This document shows, in pieces, positions 10,567 to 21,429 of a stretch of 64,000 nucleotides of DNA. The stretch is taken from assembly GCA_001692895.1 (NCBI GenBank), contig KV748283.1, positions 124,001 to 188,000 on the forward strand, in the 5' to 3' direction. The notes beneath the pieces are model-generated. The model worked only from the letters and a program-made list of their open reading frames with translations, was not told where the DNA came from and did no database searches. Within the stretch, counting starts at the first letter, position 1. Each line of letters starts with the position of its first letter. The stretch comes from Cenococcum geophilum 1.58. Taxonomy: Eukaryota; Ascomycota; Dothideomycetes; Gloniales; Gloniaceae. A program made the translations under genes and the position numbers.

Positions 10567-11584
10567 GTCGTCGAAAACGGACTCTGCACCTGTACGTGGT
10601 GACGGCTACGAACCTGAGTCTTCGAAGTTCAGACTCAGAGCCAACGCAGAGACGTCGCACAGCGTGCGATACGACGTGGTGGAGGTGGCTGCGAGTATTG
10701 TGGGCGGTGGTGAAAAGTTTTCACATGGGATGGTGAGATCTCGAAAACCACCACCGTTGGTACCCCTTACGATAACAGCTACTACACTATCCTCCTATCA
10801 AGGCACCTGTACGATCCAACATGGATACACAGCATTCGATAGCATCCCCTAACCCCCAACAGAAAGCATCGACAACCTCTTACATCGACGTACGAGCGAA
10901 CGCGAACAGACAAAAATAAGCAAATATACGGCCCCTCCTAACCCCTAGGGCGATCGCCCGCGGAGCATGCGGTTACTCGCCATCAACTATTAAATACTAC
11001 CTGGCAGCCTGGACAATACCGTATAGTTTTCCTGTCTCCTCTTAAGGAGTGGTGACCCTTGGCGAGGGCCTAGCAACTAGGGCCTAGGCACAAAAGATAC
11101 CCAGGCATACACACACACGTCCCGCTCGCCTTTTGGTATAGTGGTAGTTTATAGATGAATCCCCCTTACGCCTTCAATAGGCCCTAGGGGGGGGGGAGGC
11201 ATGGCGTATATGGCAATAGTTAGACAAGAGATAGCACACAGGGGATGGCCAAGATATGGGAAACAATAAGTATAGCAATCAATTGGCAAGGCCTAGCTGG
11301 GACATAGTAAACCCCAGCTGAGATAAGCTAGAGAAGGAAGCAGTGGTTCCTAAGAAGTTCAAAACATCCAAGGAGGAGGACGTAGCTGTAGGCCTGCAGG
11401 GCCGCACTACGTGCAAATATGGCAATTCGGGGTTTTTCATCCGACTGAGGTGGCTCATAGGGTTTTTCCTTCCCCCAACTGCAGGGTTTTCTTCATGTAA
11501 ATTACAAGTTTTCCCCCTGTGACGGAGTAGTCTGCGTGGGCCAGTAGGATCCGTATCAGACGTTAATCAAAGAGTTACTACTAC
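10567..11584 (+). mobile_element. non-RIP'd ~1-kb retroposon with 14-bp target duplication
   Basis: Identical 14-bp copies of TATAATTTTTAAAG lie at 10553-10566 and 11585-11598, directly outside a 1,018-bp insert that ends in a short TAC-rich tail. This is the signature of target-primed reverse transcription. The insert is GC-richer than both flanks and has normal CpA/TpG content, so it arrived after the flanks were RIP'd. Its last ~170 bp are related to the 158-bp insert at 38090-38247 (minus) and to the relic ending at 2963. It contains a perfect 8-bp hairpin (CTGAGTCT/AGACTCAG near 10611-10635) and a 12-bp palindrome GGGCGATCGCCC near 10948. No convincing protein is encoded. A non-autonomous, LINE-mobilised element is the best reading. 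Confidence 0.75.
11131..11175 (+). promoter_or_regulatory. possible tRNA-like internal Pol III promoter inside the retroposon
   Basis: The string TTTTGGTATAGTGGTAG resembles the 5' half (A box and D loop) of Gly/Glu/Asp tRNAs, and GATGAATCCCCC lies a short way downstream. No full cloverleaf can be folded, and the B box is imperfect. It may be the tRNA-derived head of a SINE or chance. Confidence 0.25.
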
Positions 11585-11598
11585 TATAATTTTTAAAG

Positions 11599-12584
11599 TT
11601 TAACACCATACTAATATTACGACCTTCTTGCAGTGGCCAAGCTACCCCCAATTTCCTCCCCTCTTTCCCCTCCCTCCTATTACTCGGCGCTAAGCTATTA
11701 CATTGTCGCCGAGCCATTGCGTTGTCGTACGTCTAAACTAGATAGGCAATAACGTGGTTAATGGTTATTAGGTATTAAAAATATTTAGTATATAAAGCTT
11801 TAAATTAGAATTACAATCTACTATATTATATCCTACGTAAAGGGCTCTATATTAAAGCTCTACAGTCCAAATATATGCTATATTCATGACCAATATAATC
11901 TTTAAGCCCAGCTTAAGTAGGGTGCCTTAGTTACTGCAGTAGATCCTTACCTAGCGGTAACTAAGGCGCCTTAATCTTACTACTACTTCTAAATTAAGCA
12001 AAAGCTCTATATAGGGGGGTCCCAGGGGGTCCCCCCCCGGAAAACCTCATCTCTATATATATTAATTAAAGTCTATATAATAAAGCTCTAAGTTAAAGCT
12101 TTAGGTTATAAACTCGGGTCAAAATTTGCGTTAGGGGACCAACGTTCCGCATATTATAGTTATTGCCATATCTAGATAGATGGTTAGGCTCTAGACGCAA
12201 TGCGAGGGATAGAGCTGCAGAAGCAGACATTTATTCTCAAATAAAATATTTACATTATTAAAAAAACGATTAATGTACCACAGATCAATTTTGCATCCCA
12301 TTGTTCTCTGCTCGCCTGTGGGGGTAGGGATGGTTTGAAACTTTAATGCAATCGACGACAGCGATAACAGCCATTTGCAAAGCCTACCAAGCCATATATA
12401 CGCTCCACGTCATCTAAATGCGCGTAGGCACGTGATTCTTATTCTAGGAGAGATGCTTGAAGCAGTAGTATTGTACTATATTAGAGGTATCCAAAAAAGT
12501 ATGCATAGGGTGGCGTAATAAAGTCAGGTTCTTGGCATTAGTCTGAGCAACTTTAAATTCGTCATAGCTTCACTCTACTTTCTA
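11599..12584. other. intergenic RIP'd sequence with one strong hairpin
   Basis: No coding region recognised. A 14-bp stem with one mismatch (GGTGCCTTAGTTAC at 11921-11934 with GTAACTAAGGCGCC at 11957-11970) surrounds a 22-bp loop. A run of G then C (12018-12043, GGGGGGTCCC followed by CCCCCCCCGG) also stands out. Both may be MITE remains. The last 300 bp (12290-12584) look less mutated. Confidence 0.5.
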
Positions 12585-12703
12585 TACAGCCATTTCAATA
12601 ATATCGTTAACTCGCTTAGGACGCGAAAGAGCCGCATCGCACCCCACCAAAATTTGTATGAGGGGCAATTCTTTCGATTTTAACCACCACAATTGAAGTT
12701 ATT

Positions 12704-13713
12704 ATGGGCCGCCGCCTTNNAGATGAAGTTGTTNATAGAATTAGGATTCGNATTGAAGCTGGTGAGGCAGTACCAGCTATTGCGGAGGCTGTAAAGGTGT
12801 CCAAGCCGACGATTTATAAGATGCGATTGAACCTCGATATTTGGGGCGAACCGTACGCTCCTCCTACCGTCGTCCTTGGGCGACCGAGAGCTCTGCTGCC
12901 CTACCAAGAAATGGTGATATATTACGTCATAGTGTTAAGCTTTTTGCTGACTGGTTTCAGAGGCTTCTTAACTTCCTTAAAGACCAGCCGACCGCGTATT
13001 TGGATGAGATGCAGGCCTTCCTATTCGACGAGTTTGACGCCCAAGTCTGTGCTGCAACTGTCCACAATATCCTTGAGAGGAATCGCTGGTCGCGGAAGGC
13101 AGTTAGAGCTCGGGCGGCTGAGAGGAGCAGCCTCCTCCGCAACGCCTGGATTGGTATCTAAAAGAGCTGGACGGCAGAGCAGCTTGTATTTCTTGATAAG
13201 TCAGCAGCGAATGAGAGGACTGGTGATAGGAAGTACGGCTGGTCACTAGAAGGGACTATATGTGGTGTATCACGCCCGCTTAAGAGGTCAGAGAGGTGGA
13301 GCATCCTACCAGCGTTAGCAGTTGACGGATATCTTAGCTACCTTATCTTTCAAGGCTCTATTACCTCTGCGATATTTAAAGCCTTTATAGAGGAGCAGGT
13401 ACTGCCTTATTGTTCACCTTATCCAGGGCCAAGATCAGTCCTTATTCTTGACAACGCGGTAATTCACAAATCGGCATAGCTTCGAGAGCTTTGTGAGCAG
13501 CATGGCGTCTTATTAAAATTCCTGCCACCATACTCGCCAGATTACAATCCTATTAAGGCTACATTCAATGATATTAAGGCTTGGATTAGAAGGAACTAGC
13601 GGCTGGTTAAGGACTTTAAGAGCTTTGAGAGCTTCTTATATTTTGCTGTCAGTCAAGTATGTGGAACGCATGCAAGAGCCCACTTCGAAGAGGCAGGATA
13701 TATTGTAGATTAA
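12704..13713 (+). pseudogene. Tc1/mariner DDE transposase, broken
   Basis: The start MGRRL at 12704 leads into a helix-turn-helix (AIAEAVKVSKPTIYKMR, about residues 25-41) and a GRPRAL linker that would bind the inverted repeats. A frameshift between about 12895 and 12930 moves the frame to that of 12841-13161, and a stop follows near 13159. The catalytic part can still be read: FLDKSAANE (first Asp, near 13190), LILDNAVIH (second Asp, near 13445) and PPYSPDYNPIKATF (about 13530-13570). In the last, the third acidic residue is Lys, a G-to-A change from NPIE. Further stops occur near 13477 and 13598. Four undetermined bases (12719, 12720, 12734, 12751) lie in the first 50 bp. The enzyme cannot be active. 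Confidence 0.85.
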
Positions 13714-14010
13714 TAGATAAATACTACTGTATCTTAATTGCTTGGACTTTGAGATCAGAGATCTAGCGTACTAATCTTAAAGCTATAGTAGGCTGCTGCT
13801 GCTGTCGGGGCGCTATAAGTTGCAATACCAAAATTTCTATACAATTAACTTAACCAGGTAACGCGCCAGCTTCAATATTTAGGTACCTAGAGTAGGTAGT
13901 TAACGCATTAGTGGTGGTTAAAATCGAAAGAATTGCCCCTCATACAAATTTTAGTGGGGTGCGATGCGGCTCTTTCGCAGAGCCTTAATTTAAATTTCCA
14001 TAGCTTTAGT

Positions 14011-14358
14011 AAGACACCCCCAATAGCTCCACTAATATAGCGTTATATTTTAAAAATAAAGCCTTATTTTATAGCTCTAGAATAAAGCTATAAAATTAAC
14101 TACTATTTATATATATTAGAGCTATTTTAGTAAAGTTATAGAGGGTATATCGTTTCGTACGGTAGGCGATACGCGACTTCGACAAGACACCACCTACAGC
14201 TCCACCAATATGGCGTTATATTTTAAAAATAAAGCCTTATTTTATAGCTCTAGAATAAAGCTATAAAATTAGCTACTATTTATATATATTAGAGTTATGT
14301 TGGTAAAGTTATAAGGGGTGTATTATTTTAATAGGGTGGGTGACGCACGACGAGCGAC
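14011..14358. repeat. two tandem MITE-like units inside the right inverted repeat
   Basis: Unit 1 (14011-14183, 173 bp) and unit 2 (14184-14358, 175 bp) share AAGACACC, a nearly identical 120-bp core and divergent 45-bp ends. The core contains TTTTATAGCT and its inverse AGCTATAAAA around a short loop, so each unit can fold back. They interrupt the right inverted repeat of the Tc1-type transposon and explain why its two ends are asymmetric. Confidence 0.75.
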
Positions 14359-14394
14359 TCTAAGCGAGTTAACGATATTATTGAAATGGCTGTA

Positions 14395-15300
14395 AACTTC
14401 TACAAATTACAGAATACAGGGTGAGGCAGTCACCCCTGCGTCTTCGCCATATTAGCCATATCATTTATCTCCTGCTAATTTTTTATAGCATTCAGTACTC
14501 TATTGCCACCGTTAAAGAATAAGTTTAAAGCCATATCTCAAAAATCAACTTTCCTTGTGGTCTGGATTTTTAACCACTTTAGACGCTTTATAGGCATTTC
14601 ATCCACCTCTACCTGCTATAGCCTTCGTGGAGTCAGGCTCTAGCGCACAATTTTAGCGATTTCGGGGAAGCAGGACAAATCCCGACGTATATCCTAATAC
14701 TGCCCCTTATAATCTCCTTGTCCCAGCCATTAAGTTCCAGATCCTCTTTCCTGCTTTAGTTATCTAGGAAATGGAGTACCGAACACCTTATAGCTCTCCA
14801 AGTTACCAAAAAGCTTAATATTCTAGTCATCAAGCTTATTTGGTGCTACGTGCCTACCCAACAACAAAAACAAAGGTACTTTACCCTTATATTCCTTTAG
14901 TGCGTGCGGAGCACTAACCTACCCTTTAGTTTCCAAATGCTTGCGGACGACTTCTGTAATCTAACTAGGGAAGATGTGGATTCCAAATGTGCACCTTGGT
15001 CAAATCCATTCTTCATTCTCTTCTGTCGACTCTCTAATACATTAATATTTAACAGCAAAAGTGCCTTGACAGATGCTCTCCGCGATATTTTGGATTTGCT
15101 ACTGTTAGTTATTCTGGTAAAAAGGGCACATTTTATATAAACATTAGGAAAGAGATTAAGTATTATATCCACGGTGCCTCCTATAAAGAGATTATCCATC
15201 TAGCAGATAGAACAAGACTATTGCCTCTTTATACACTTTTAGTACGTTTAAACCACCTTCTACTCTAAATAGAAACTTACGGATTTTAAAATAGGCATAG
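14395..15300 (-). pseudogene. degraded gene of unknown family (tentative)
   Basis: On the minus strand, protein-like segments with balanced composition can be read in pieces: 14897-15199 open for 100 codons, and then 14440-14900 with scattered stops at likely Q/W positions. Segments include RHVAPNKLDD, KLFGNLESYKVFGTPFP, DLSCFPEIAKIV and VDEMPIKRLKWLKIQTTRK. I do not recognise the family. RIP-type change is mild here, so this may be a host gene decaying at the edge of the repeat block, not a transposon. Confidence 0.3.
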
Positions 15301-15731
15301 GCTAAGGATAATGATATAAATATCGCAGCTCAGCAAGTTTTGCGAATCCCGGACAAGTACTTAGGGCATGCGATCAGGTCCCAGGACGGGATAGTTATAC
15401 GGCATCCGCTCTACGCATACATGGGACTTATTTGCAACTTGCTACAGCTACTCTATCCCGCTCTTACATAGAGGAGCTGTGCCAAAGCAAAAGCTTCAGT
15501 CAAGATCTTCAGCTTTGTCGCTCAGAGCAACCTTCGCAACCCTTCCTAGAGAGTAGAAGCTTTACGATTGTCATTAGCGGGGGCCATGCATGAGAGCAAA
15601 TCCAAGTTACCCCTCATGCCGCCAAGGTCTCATTGCGGCACAGCCGCCGACCTTCAAGAGCTGCTGCCTTCGCTCATCACCGTCAGCTACAGATTTGACT
15701 ATCCAGTTTCGCAATCTTCTTCACTCTCGCC
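15301..15731 (+). promoter_or_regulatory. likely promoter and 5' leader of the WD40 gene
   Basis: Unmutated, balanced-composition DNA lies directly upstream of the ATG at 15732. The last 80 bp are pyrimidine-rich (TTCGCAATCTTCTTCACTC) and end in CGCCATGG, a good fungal start context. No TATA box or factor site was recognised with confidence. An open frame at 15568-15762 overlaps in another register and does not look like a protein. Confidence 0.4.
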
Positions 15732-16985
15732 ATGGCTCCCCAGGCAGCCTTCCAGATTCTGAATGACACATGTATGCAGAAGCTCTACCTAACCGAAAAT
15801 TACCTCGTAGTGTCCGTTGCCCCTAGATCGACAGCATCCGGCGAATTCAACATCCTCGATGTTGGCTGTCAGCATAAAGGAATTGAGATTTGTGAGCATC
15901 GAAGACGCTTACCAGTGGGTTCCGCATGGTACTTTGATTGTTGTGGGGATATGATGGCAATTGGGAACGAGGACTGGGGAATCAGGGTTTGGAACCTTAC
16001 AACTGGGTAAGTTCGATACTTTTCCCCGGCTTTGATGCAACGGGAAGCTGAAACGCGAGACAGCAAGAAATGCCTTACCTTCACTGGTCACACTGATGCA
16101 ATAATGGGCGTTTTGTACCCCACACCAAACACCATCATTTCGGGCGCACGCGATGGAGGTTTGATCGTGTGGGATGTTCCCTCAGGTACTCGTCGGTACA
16201 CGCTGAGCAATGGGGACTCTAAAATTGTGCCTCTCAAGGCCCACGACAGCATGCTGGTATCAGCAACGCACGACGGGGTTGCACGCATTTGGGATCTGCA
16301 GACGGGGCAGTGCACGCATGTTTTGCAAGGCCATAGGGAACGTGTATCAAGGGCCGGGTTCAACGCAGACGGCTCTTTGCTCGCCACGGGGGCGCATCCG
16401 GGAGAGATGAAGATCTGGAACACCAAAACTGGGTAAGAAACACGTCTCACTAGCTCCAAAGATATTGGTCAGTCGCAGAACGCAGCCAGATGACTTACGC
16501 TTCGGGTACACTGCAGAGCTTGCCTCGCCACATGCCACGGCCACACAAAAGTTCCGACGCAGTTCTCGACCCACCCCGGAAGCCCTGGGCTTCTGGTTTC
16601 AGCATCCGCGGATGGCTCGATTCGGACCTGGGAATGGGCCACCGGTGCCCCCGTACGCACCCTTTCCGCCGGAGACGCAGCGGTAACAAACAACGCCCTA
16701 CGTGGATTTGCCTGGGCCCAGGATTACATGGTGACTGGATCAATGAACGGGTTGCTGTGTGCCTGGGACCGTTACACCGATCAGTTCAGTTTTGAGCTTA
16801 GGGAGCGCAACAGTGCGGTTTTCCAGTTCGCAAGTAGGGGAAACCTGGTTGCCGTGAATGTGCGTGGTAGCGAGGAGGGGGAGTGGTTAGTCGAGCTATA
16901 TGATATGTCAGCACTTGATCGGGTACAAACGAGGTCTACCAACGTAGACGAAGATCTGGGTGGTGCTTCTCTGGTAAAGATTTGA
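15732..16985 (+). CDS. WD40-repeat protein, three exons, intact
   Basis: Exons 15732-16006, 16064-16432 and 16517-16985 join in frame to 371 codons (370 residues plus TGA). Both introns (16007-16063, 57 bp; 16433-16516, 84 bp) start GTAAG, end CAG and interrupt a Gly codon after a WD motif in phase 2. Branch-like CTGAAAC and TGAC lie in them. WD-type strand ends occur at GIRVWNLTTG (about 83-92), GGLIVWDVPSG (123-133), GVARIWDLQTG (163-173), GEMKIWNTKTG (205-215), GSIRTWEWATG (about 247-257) and GLLCAWDRYTD (about 290-300). With a less regular N-terminal blade this suits one seven-bladed propeller, a scaffold for protein binding. No F-box, signal peptide or membrane segment is seen. The partner is unknown. 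It is the only unmutated host gene in the window. Confidence 0.85.
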
Positions 16986-17290
16986 CGTTTGAGGCATCGT
17001 GAGAGGTCGGTTGCGAAAGAGATGCTAGAGCGTGCCCGGTTAAAGATCTAGCATCTAGATAGAAGTTCTGTAGTTCAAAGCGAGGAATACTAGAATTTAT
17101 ATATCCGCTAAACTGTTTTTAAACAGTTGGCCAATTCCTTGGTCTAAGAGACTTCATTAAGTTTTGTTAAGCGGCGCAGCCGAGTTTATATGGCACGCAG
17201 TTAACAACTTTAACTAAATTAATCTATCCTCCTATAGACTGACCGCCCAGATCGTACACAGTCCGGCATTATACACGGCTAAATACACCA
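16986..17290. other. 3' flank of the WD40 gene
   Basis: About 300 bp of moderately mutated DNA separate the stop codon from the repeat block. AATTTATATAT near 17093 could serve polyadenylation. A perfect inverted repeat AACTGTTTTTAAACAGTT at about 17111-17128 could act as a hairpin. No gene seen. Confidence 0.4.
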
Positions 17291-17559
17291 AAATATATCT
17301 TTTTTAAATACTTATAGCTTAACAATAATAATAGATATTTATATAAAAATTTAAATATAGCTTATTAAATAGTAAATATATCTTTTTATAATATCTTTTT
17401 TTATATATTTATAATATATATATACTAAAATTTAGGTTAAAAAAAGGTACTTTTTAAACTTAAGCTAATTCTTTAATAATAATAATAGTAAGCTTATTAT
17501 ATAACTATATCTTATAATATTATATAAACATTATATAAACAAATATTTAAGGTATATTT

Positions 17560-18140
17560 AAAACTTTTTAGCTACATTATTAAGTAAGTTATAAACCAAC
17601 TATCTAAGATAAGATACTTAATCGCCTACCCTAATATATTAATACCTACTATCGCCTAACTATTCCTAAATTATATATAAAACTCTATAGACTCCCTAAA
17701 ACAATTATATCTAATAAAGGTAGCTAGTTTATCTTTATATTTTAGAAAGAATTAACTACCTAACTCCGTATAAAAGCGCTATTATTTATAGTATACTACC
17801 TAGAAACAGATAAGTAAATAAAACGTATAAATGCTATAATAGAATAGTATATTTAGATATATACATCGTATATATAGGATAACTAGATTAACTGGCTTAT
17901 ATTTACTAAGTTTACTATAAATAATTCCATCTTAGAAACTATAAATATATCCCTATTCCTGGCTAACTATAGCTAGTATCTATAAATAGGGTTTAAACCC
18001 TTTAGTAATACCCTTTACCCTTCTTACTACGCCTTATAAGTTATAGAAGTAAATTAATTTATAAAGAAGATAGAGGAACTATAATAGTTCCTTACTAATA
18101 AGATAATATAGGCTTAATTTATCTATAAAGCCGTAGCAAA
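17560..18140 (+). pseudogene. Gyp4 integrase core, degraded
   Basis: One frame shows the fungal Gypsy integrase signature: LPKTIISNKGS (expected SDRGS, catalytic Asp now Asn) near 17690, then a relic of HPETDGQTER near 17795-17820, then an Asp/Asn-Trp-Leu block near 17878-17900, FTINNSI near 17925 and LFLANY near 17955. The enzyme would join the LTR ends to target DNA. Q and W codons are stops throughout. The frame breaks off at the Gyp3 target site. Confidence 0.8.
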
Positions 18141-18366
18141 TATAAGGTGAGGATGTGAATAGGGAGTCCAATCATAGAATAATAGGGTATATTGTATATA
18201 CAGAGACAAATCCTTAAGGGAGAAGGAGGAGTCTATATGCGAGGTAGAAAGGGTTTTCCCTAGGTATATATAGAGCACGTACCTTACGGGCGAGTCACCC
18301 CTAGGTTACTCTAGGGTCGCCTATACCTTACGGCTATATAACTATCTACTTAGGTTTTACCTAATA
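18141..18366 (-). repeat. Gyp3 3' LTR (226 bp)
   Basis: Begins TATAAGGTGAGG and ends CCTAATA (ancestral TGTAAGG...CCTAACA). It aligns end to end with 37701-37926 and is followed by the complement of the purine tract. The left TSD is 18136-18140 (GCAAA). Confidence 0.92.
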
Positions 18367-20989
18367 ATGCCCCTCCCCTTTAAAAAGGGTCGTCCTTAAT
18401 CCTTTATATACTTAAGCCTCAATAAAACCCCATAAAAAACCTTAGTAAGAAAAAAATTTAGAAGGGAAAAAGTGTTTTAATTTTATATATAGAGAGACGG
18501 GTAGTATATATACGCGGCATAAGGATGTTAAGGAACTTTAACCGGCAGTTAAAATTACCTAATTAGTTAGATTTAACTTGCTAAGACTCCCCTATATTTA
18601 ACTAAACTAATAGCAATTTTATATACCCGGTATAGAAAATCCTAATTGGTTTATTTAATAGGTAAAGCTAATAAAGCTTAATACTATTGCCTAAATTTAG
18701 TAGACTAGAAATATTCCAAAAGCTTACTTACGTAAGTAGGTTGCTAGTACCTCGCGGGTTGGTTATAGGTTATTTATATATAGCCAGATTTATAAACAGT
18801 AAGGCTATATACCTATTAAATTCGCCGCTAACCCTACTTTAGCCTTACGCTATACCGGTGTCTTGCCGTATATACTTTATAGGTAGGTTATAGGTTACTT
18901 ATATACAGCCAGATTAGGACGGTAAGGCTATATACCTATTAAACCCACCGCTAACCTATACTTTAGCTTTATACGTTATCTATATAGTATATACATAGAA
19001 TAGTATATAAGTTGTCAGTATAGGTTATTACTAGTAGGTCACTAGCAGGTTATAGGCCCTAGTTAAATAAACCCCAGTTATAGACGGGCTTATTCTCTAA
19101 TATATAGACAGTCTGCTAAGCTGGCATAGAGTAATGGACTAGGTCTAGGAAGGGTGCTTTTTAAATTAAGCTTTATTACTAGCGTACGCCGTAGCCTCGC
19201 CTGCGAGTCGCTTATAAGTCGCCTATAGGTCACTAGCATAGCCGGGTTACGTTAGAGTGTGGCTTATAGGATACCGATAAATCAAAACTTCACCCCATAT
19301 ATATGCCGCAGTTCTTATCGCAAGCGTTGCTTATTCTTTAATCCCTTAGGATATCCTCTACTCCGCTTTAGTGTAGGTTATATCTTAATAATAGCGCTTA
19401 CTTTTTGCCTATGCTTTAACTATAAGGCTAGGGTATTCCGCTTACGGTACTTATCTAATAATTTTTAATAATTTTTAAGTTCTATCTCGTATTTCAATTT
19501 ATTATATTATTTAGCTATCCTAGCTATTTAATAAGGTACTATAGTTATCCAGTATAATTTTAGTAGGTAATAATTACTTCTACTTCCTAGCTGCTTTCCT
19601 TAAGCTCTTTTACTACTAGGGGTTAAAACCCAGGGCGTAACCTATAAGGCTTAAGTAGGGAGATATAGAAGACTAGGTAAAGCCGTGCTATAGTAGATAG
19701 AAGCTCTAGCTTATATACTTACTGCCCTACGCGCTTTAGAATCTAAAACGGTCTTATAAACTTATAGTTAAGCTTTTTATAAGGACGTTTTATATAGATA
19801 TTCTTAGAGGAGAGTAGGACTCATTTACCAACGGCGAAGTACTTAGCTAGGTAGTAACGATTATAGTATTTTACCTAAAGCTTTTAGGCGTGCATTATTA
19901 ACGCCGCCGCTGCCTTATATATAAGGCGTAGGCGTTATAAATATATCTCTATAAGTTAGATATTTATTAACTTAGACTCCTCCCTACCTTACTAGTCGTC
20001 TTAGACGCTATTTAAGACTCTATTTAGGATATTTAGTAGCTAGCTATAGGCAAGCTTAATAGGGAAACGCTTTATTATAGTATAGACCTTAGAGTTATAG
20101 GTAAAGGCTATTTCTTTAAGTAGGGAGGCCTAATTAGACTATTCCTAGTTTGTAAATATATATAGGTATACCTTAAGCTTCTAGTTCTAACGCTCCATTT
20201 AATTATCTATCTATAGGTAAAATATAGTACTAAGTTTATGTTAAACGCGAAGATAGTAGCATATAGTACTCTAGTACTTACTTATAAATACACTACCCCT
20301 ATTAAAGACGATATTATCTAGAGGCCCTATTTATATAAAGACTCTAAATAAGAGTTCTGTAAGTTATATAGCATTAATTATCTTATATACTAGATAGTAG
20401 CATACTAGCTTTATAAAATGGTCTATAAGGACAAAAACGGAGTTATACTTTATACTATTAGAAGTTTTAGACTCTAGAAGATTTGTAATAAAATTAAGTA
20501 AATAATGCTATTAGGCTTAGGTGGGGACCTAAAGAGGCTATAGCTTACTATAGGGTTTATAGCGGCGCGATTTAGAGCGTTAGCAGGCATTATAATTATT
20601 TAGGTATTTATGGAGGTCCTAGGTAAGGCCGTTCTAAGTATACTTCTACATAATTACCTTAAAGGTATAGTTAAAACTATAATAGCCGCCGATAGGATTA
20701 TTATAATTCCGCTTAAGGATCTCCTATTATAGTAGTATATAATTTAGCACCTAGACCTTATTATTTTACCTTAGAAGTCCTTAATTATTAGTAGGAACTT
20801 ATCCTTAAGTTAACTAATCACATATAGAGCGTGTAAAGGTGTCCCTTTTTTATACTTTATAAATAAAATTAACTAGTAACTTAGGGGGTTATTTTATAAA
20901 CGCTGCTTTAGCTAAAGTAGCTACTACTACCTCTTGCCGTGGCACGAGACTCTGCGCAAAGTTAGTGCTAGTAAAGTAATATATAATAC
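18367..20989 (-). pseudogene. Gyp3 integrase and chromodomain, degraded
   Basis: The integrase core is readable on the minus strand at 20290-20500 (LESKTSNSIKYNSVFVLIDHFIKLVCYY, corresponding to the region around the first catalytic Asp). At about 19470-19620 a chromodomain-like stretch (EVIIT, then Q-YLIK, N-NTR and NLK at normal spacing) targets such integrases to chromatin marks. Stops are frequent. From 18367 to about 19100 only non-coding leader-like sequence is seen, including near-repeats GGTTATAGGTTA-TTATATA around 18760 and 18885. Confidence 0.7.
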
Positions 20990-21402
20990 GTAGGTAACTC
21001 GCTAGGTTATTATAGGGGACTATAGCCTAGGCTAAGAGGTCTTCCCTAGGGTTAAGCGCTATTAGGTTAGTTAAAGTAATCTTAGAGAAAATAGTAGGAC
21101 GCTTTAGTTTGCCGGCGCCAAGTTTATAAGGGTCGCTTATATACTACATATATACTATTTACTAGTATAGTATAATAGCACTAGGGCCGCCTATAAGGCC
21201 TATAACCTATAACTTTTACTATAATATAGGTAGTATAGTATTACGGAGCGTCCTCTTACTGCTATTTTTAAAGCCTTTGGTATAATCTAGGCGCCAGAAT
21301 AGTATATTAGCAGGATTTACTTTACCTAGCTTATATTTAATCTTAAAATTAAACTTACCTAGTTTTTTTAGCATACTAGGCCTAGTGAGTAGATAAGCTT
21401 TT
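20990..21402 (-). pseudogene. Gyp3 RNase H end and linker
   Basis: The frame resumes left of the truncated LINE, after the second copy of the 12-bp duplication (21391-21402). The FNFKIKYKLGKVNPA segment (about 21310-21365) is the usual end of Gypsy RNase H. Confidence 0.75.
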
Positions 21403-21429
21403 TATAGCTGGTAGCAGAATAAAAATAAA

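Larger units (their letters stand above)
12587..14392 (+). mobile_element. Tc1/mariner-type DNA transposon with long inverted repeats
   Basis: TA lies at 12585-12586 and 14393-14394, outside a left end CAGCCATTTCAATAATATCG and its inverted match on the right. The left inverted repeat then runs uninterrupted through GCGAAAGAGCCGC to about 12690. The right repeat is in two parts: 14359-14392 outside, and 13911-13978 inside, separated by about 380 bp holding a tandem repeat. The TA duplication, the inverted repeats and the DDE transposase together identify an IS630/Tc1/mariner element. It is far less RIP'd than its surroundings. Confidence 0.85.

Noticed and set aside
10664..10852. 62-codon open frame as a gene
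   Set aside because: It lies inside the retroposon, has no recognisable motif, and open frames of this size are expected in unmutated DNA.
11131..11175. Functional tRNA gene
   Set aside because: Only the 5' half matches; no acceptor stem or cloverleaf can be completed.
16088..16743. Several antisense frames over the WD40 exons
   Set aside because: They overlap spliced WD40 coding sequence and carry no protein features of their own.
19259..19468. 69-codon frame in Gyp3
   Set aside because: It lies opposite the Gyp3 integrase/chromodomain tail and has no independent motif.
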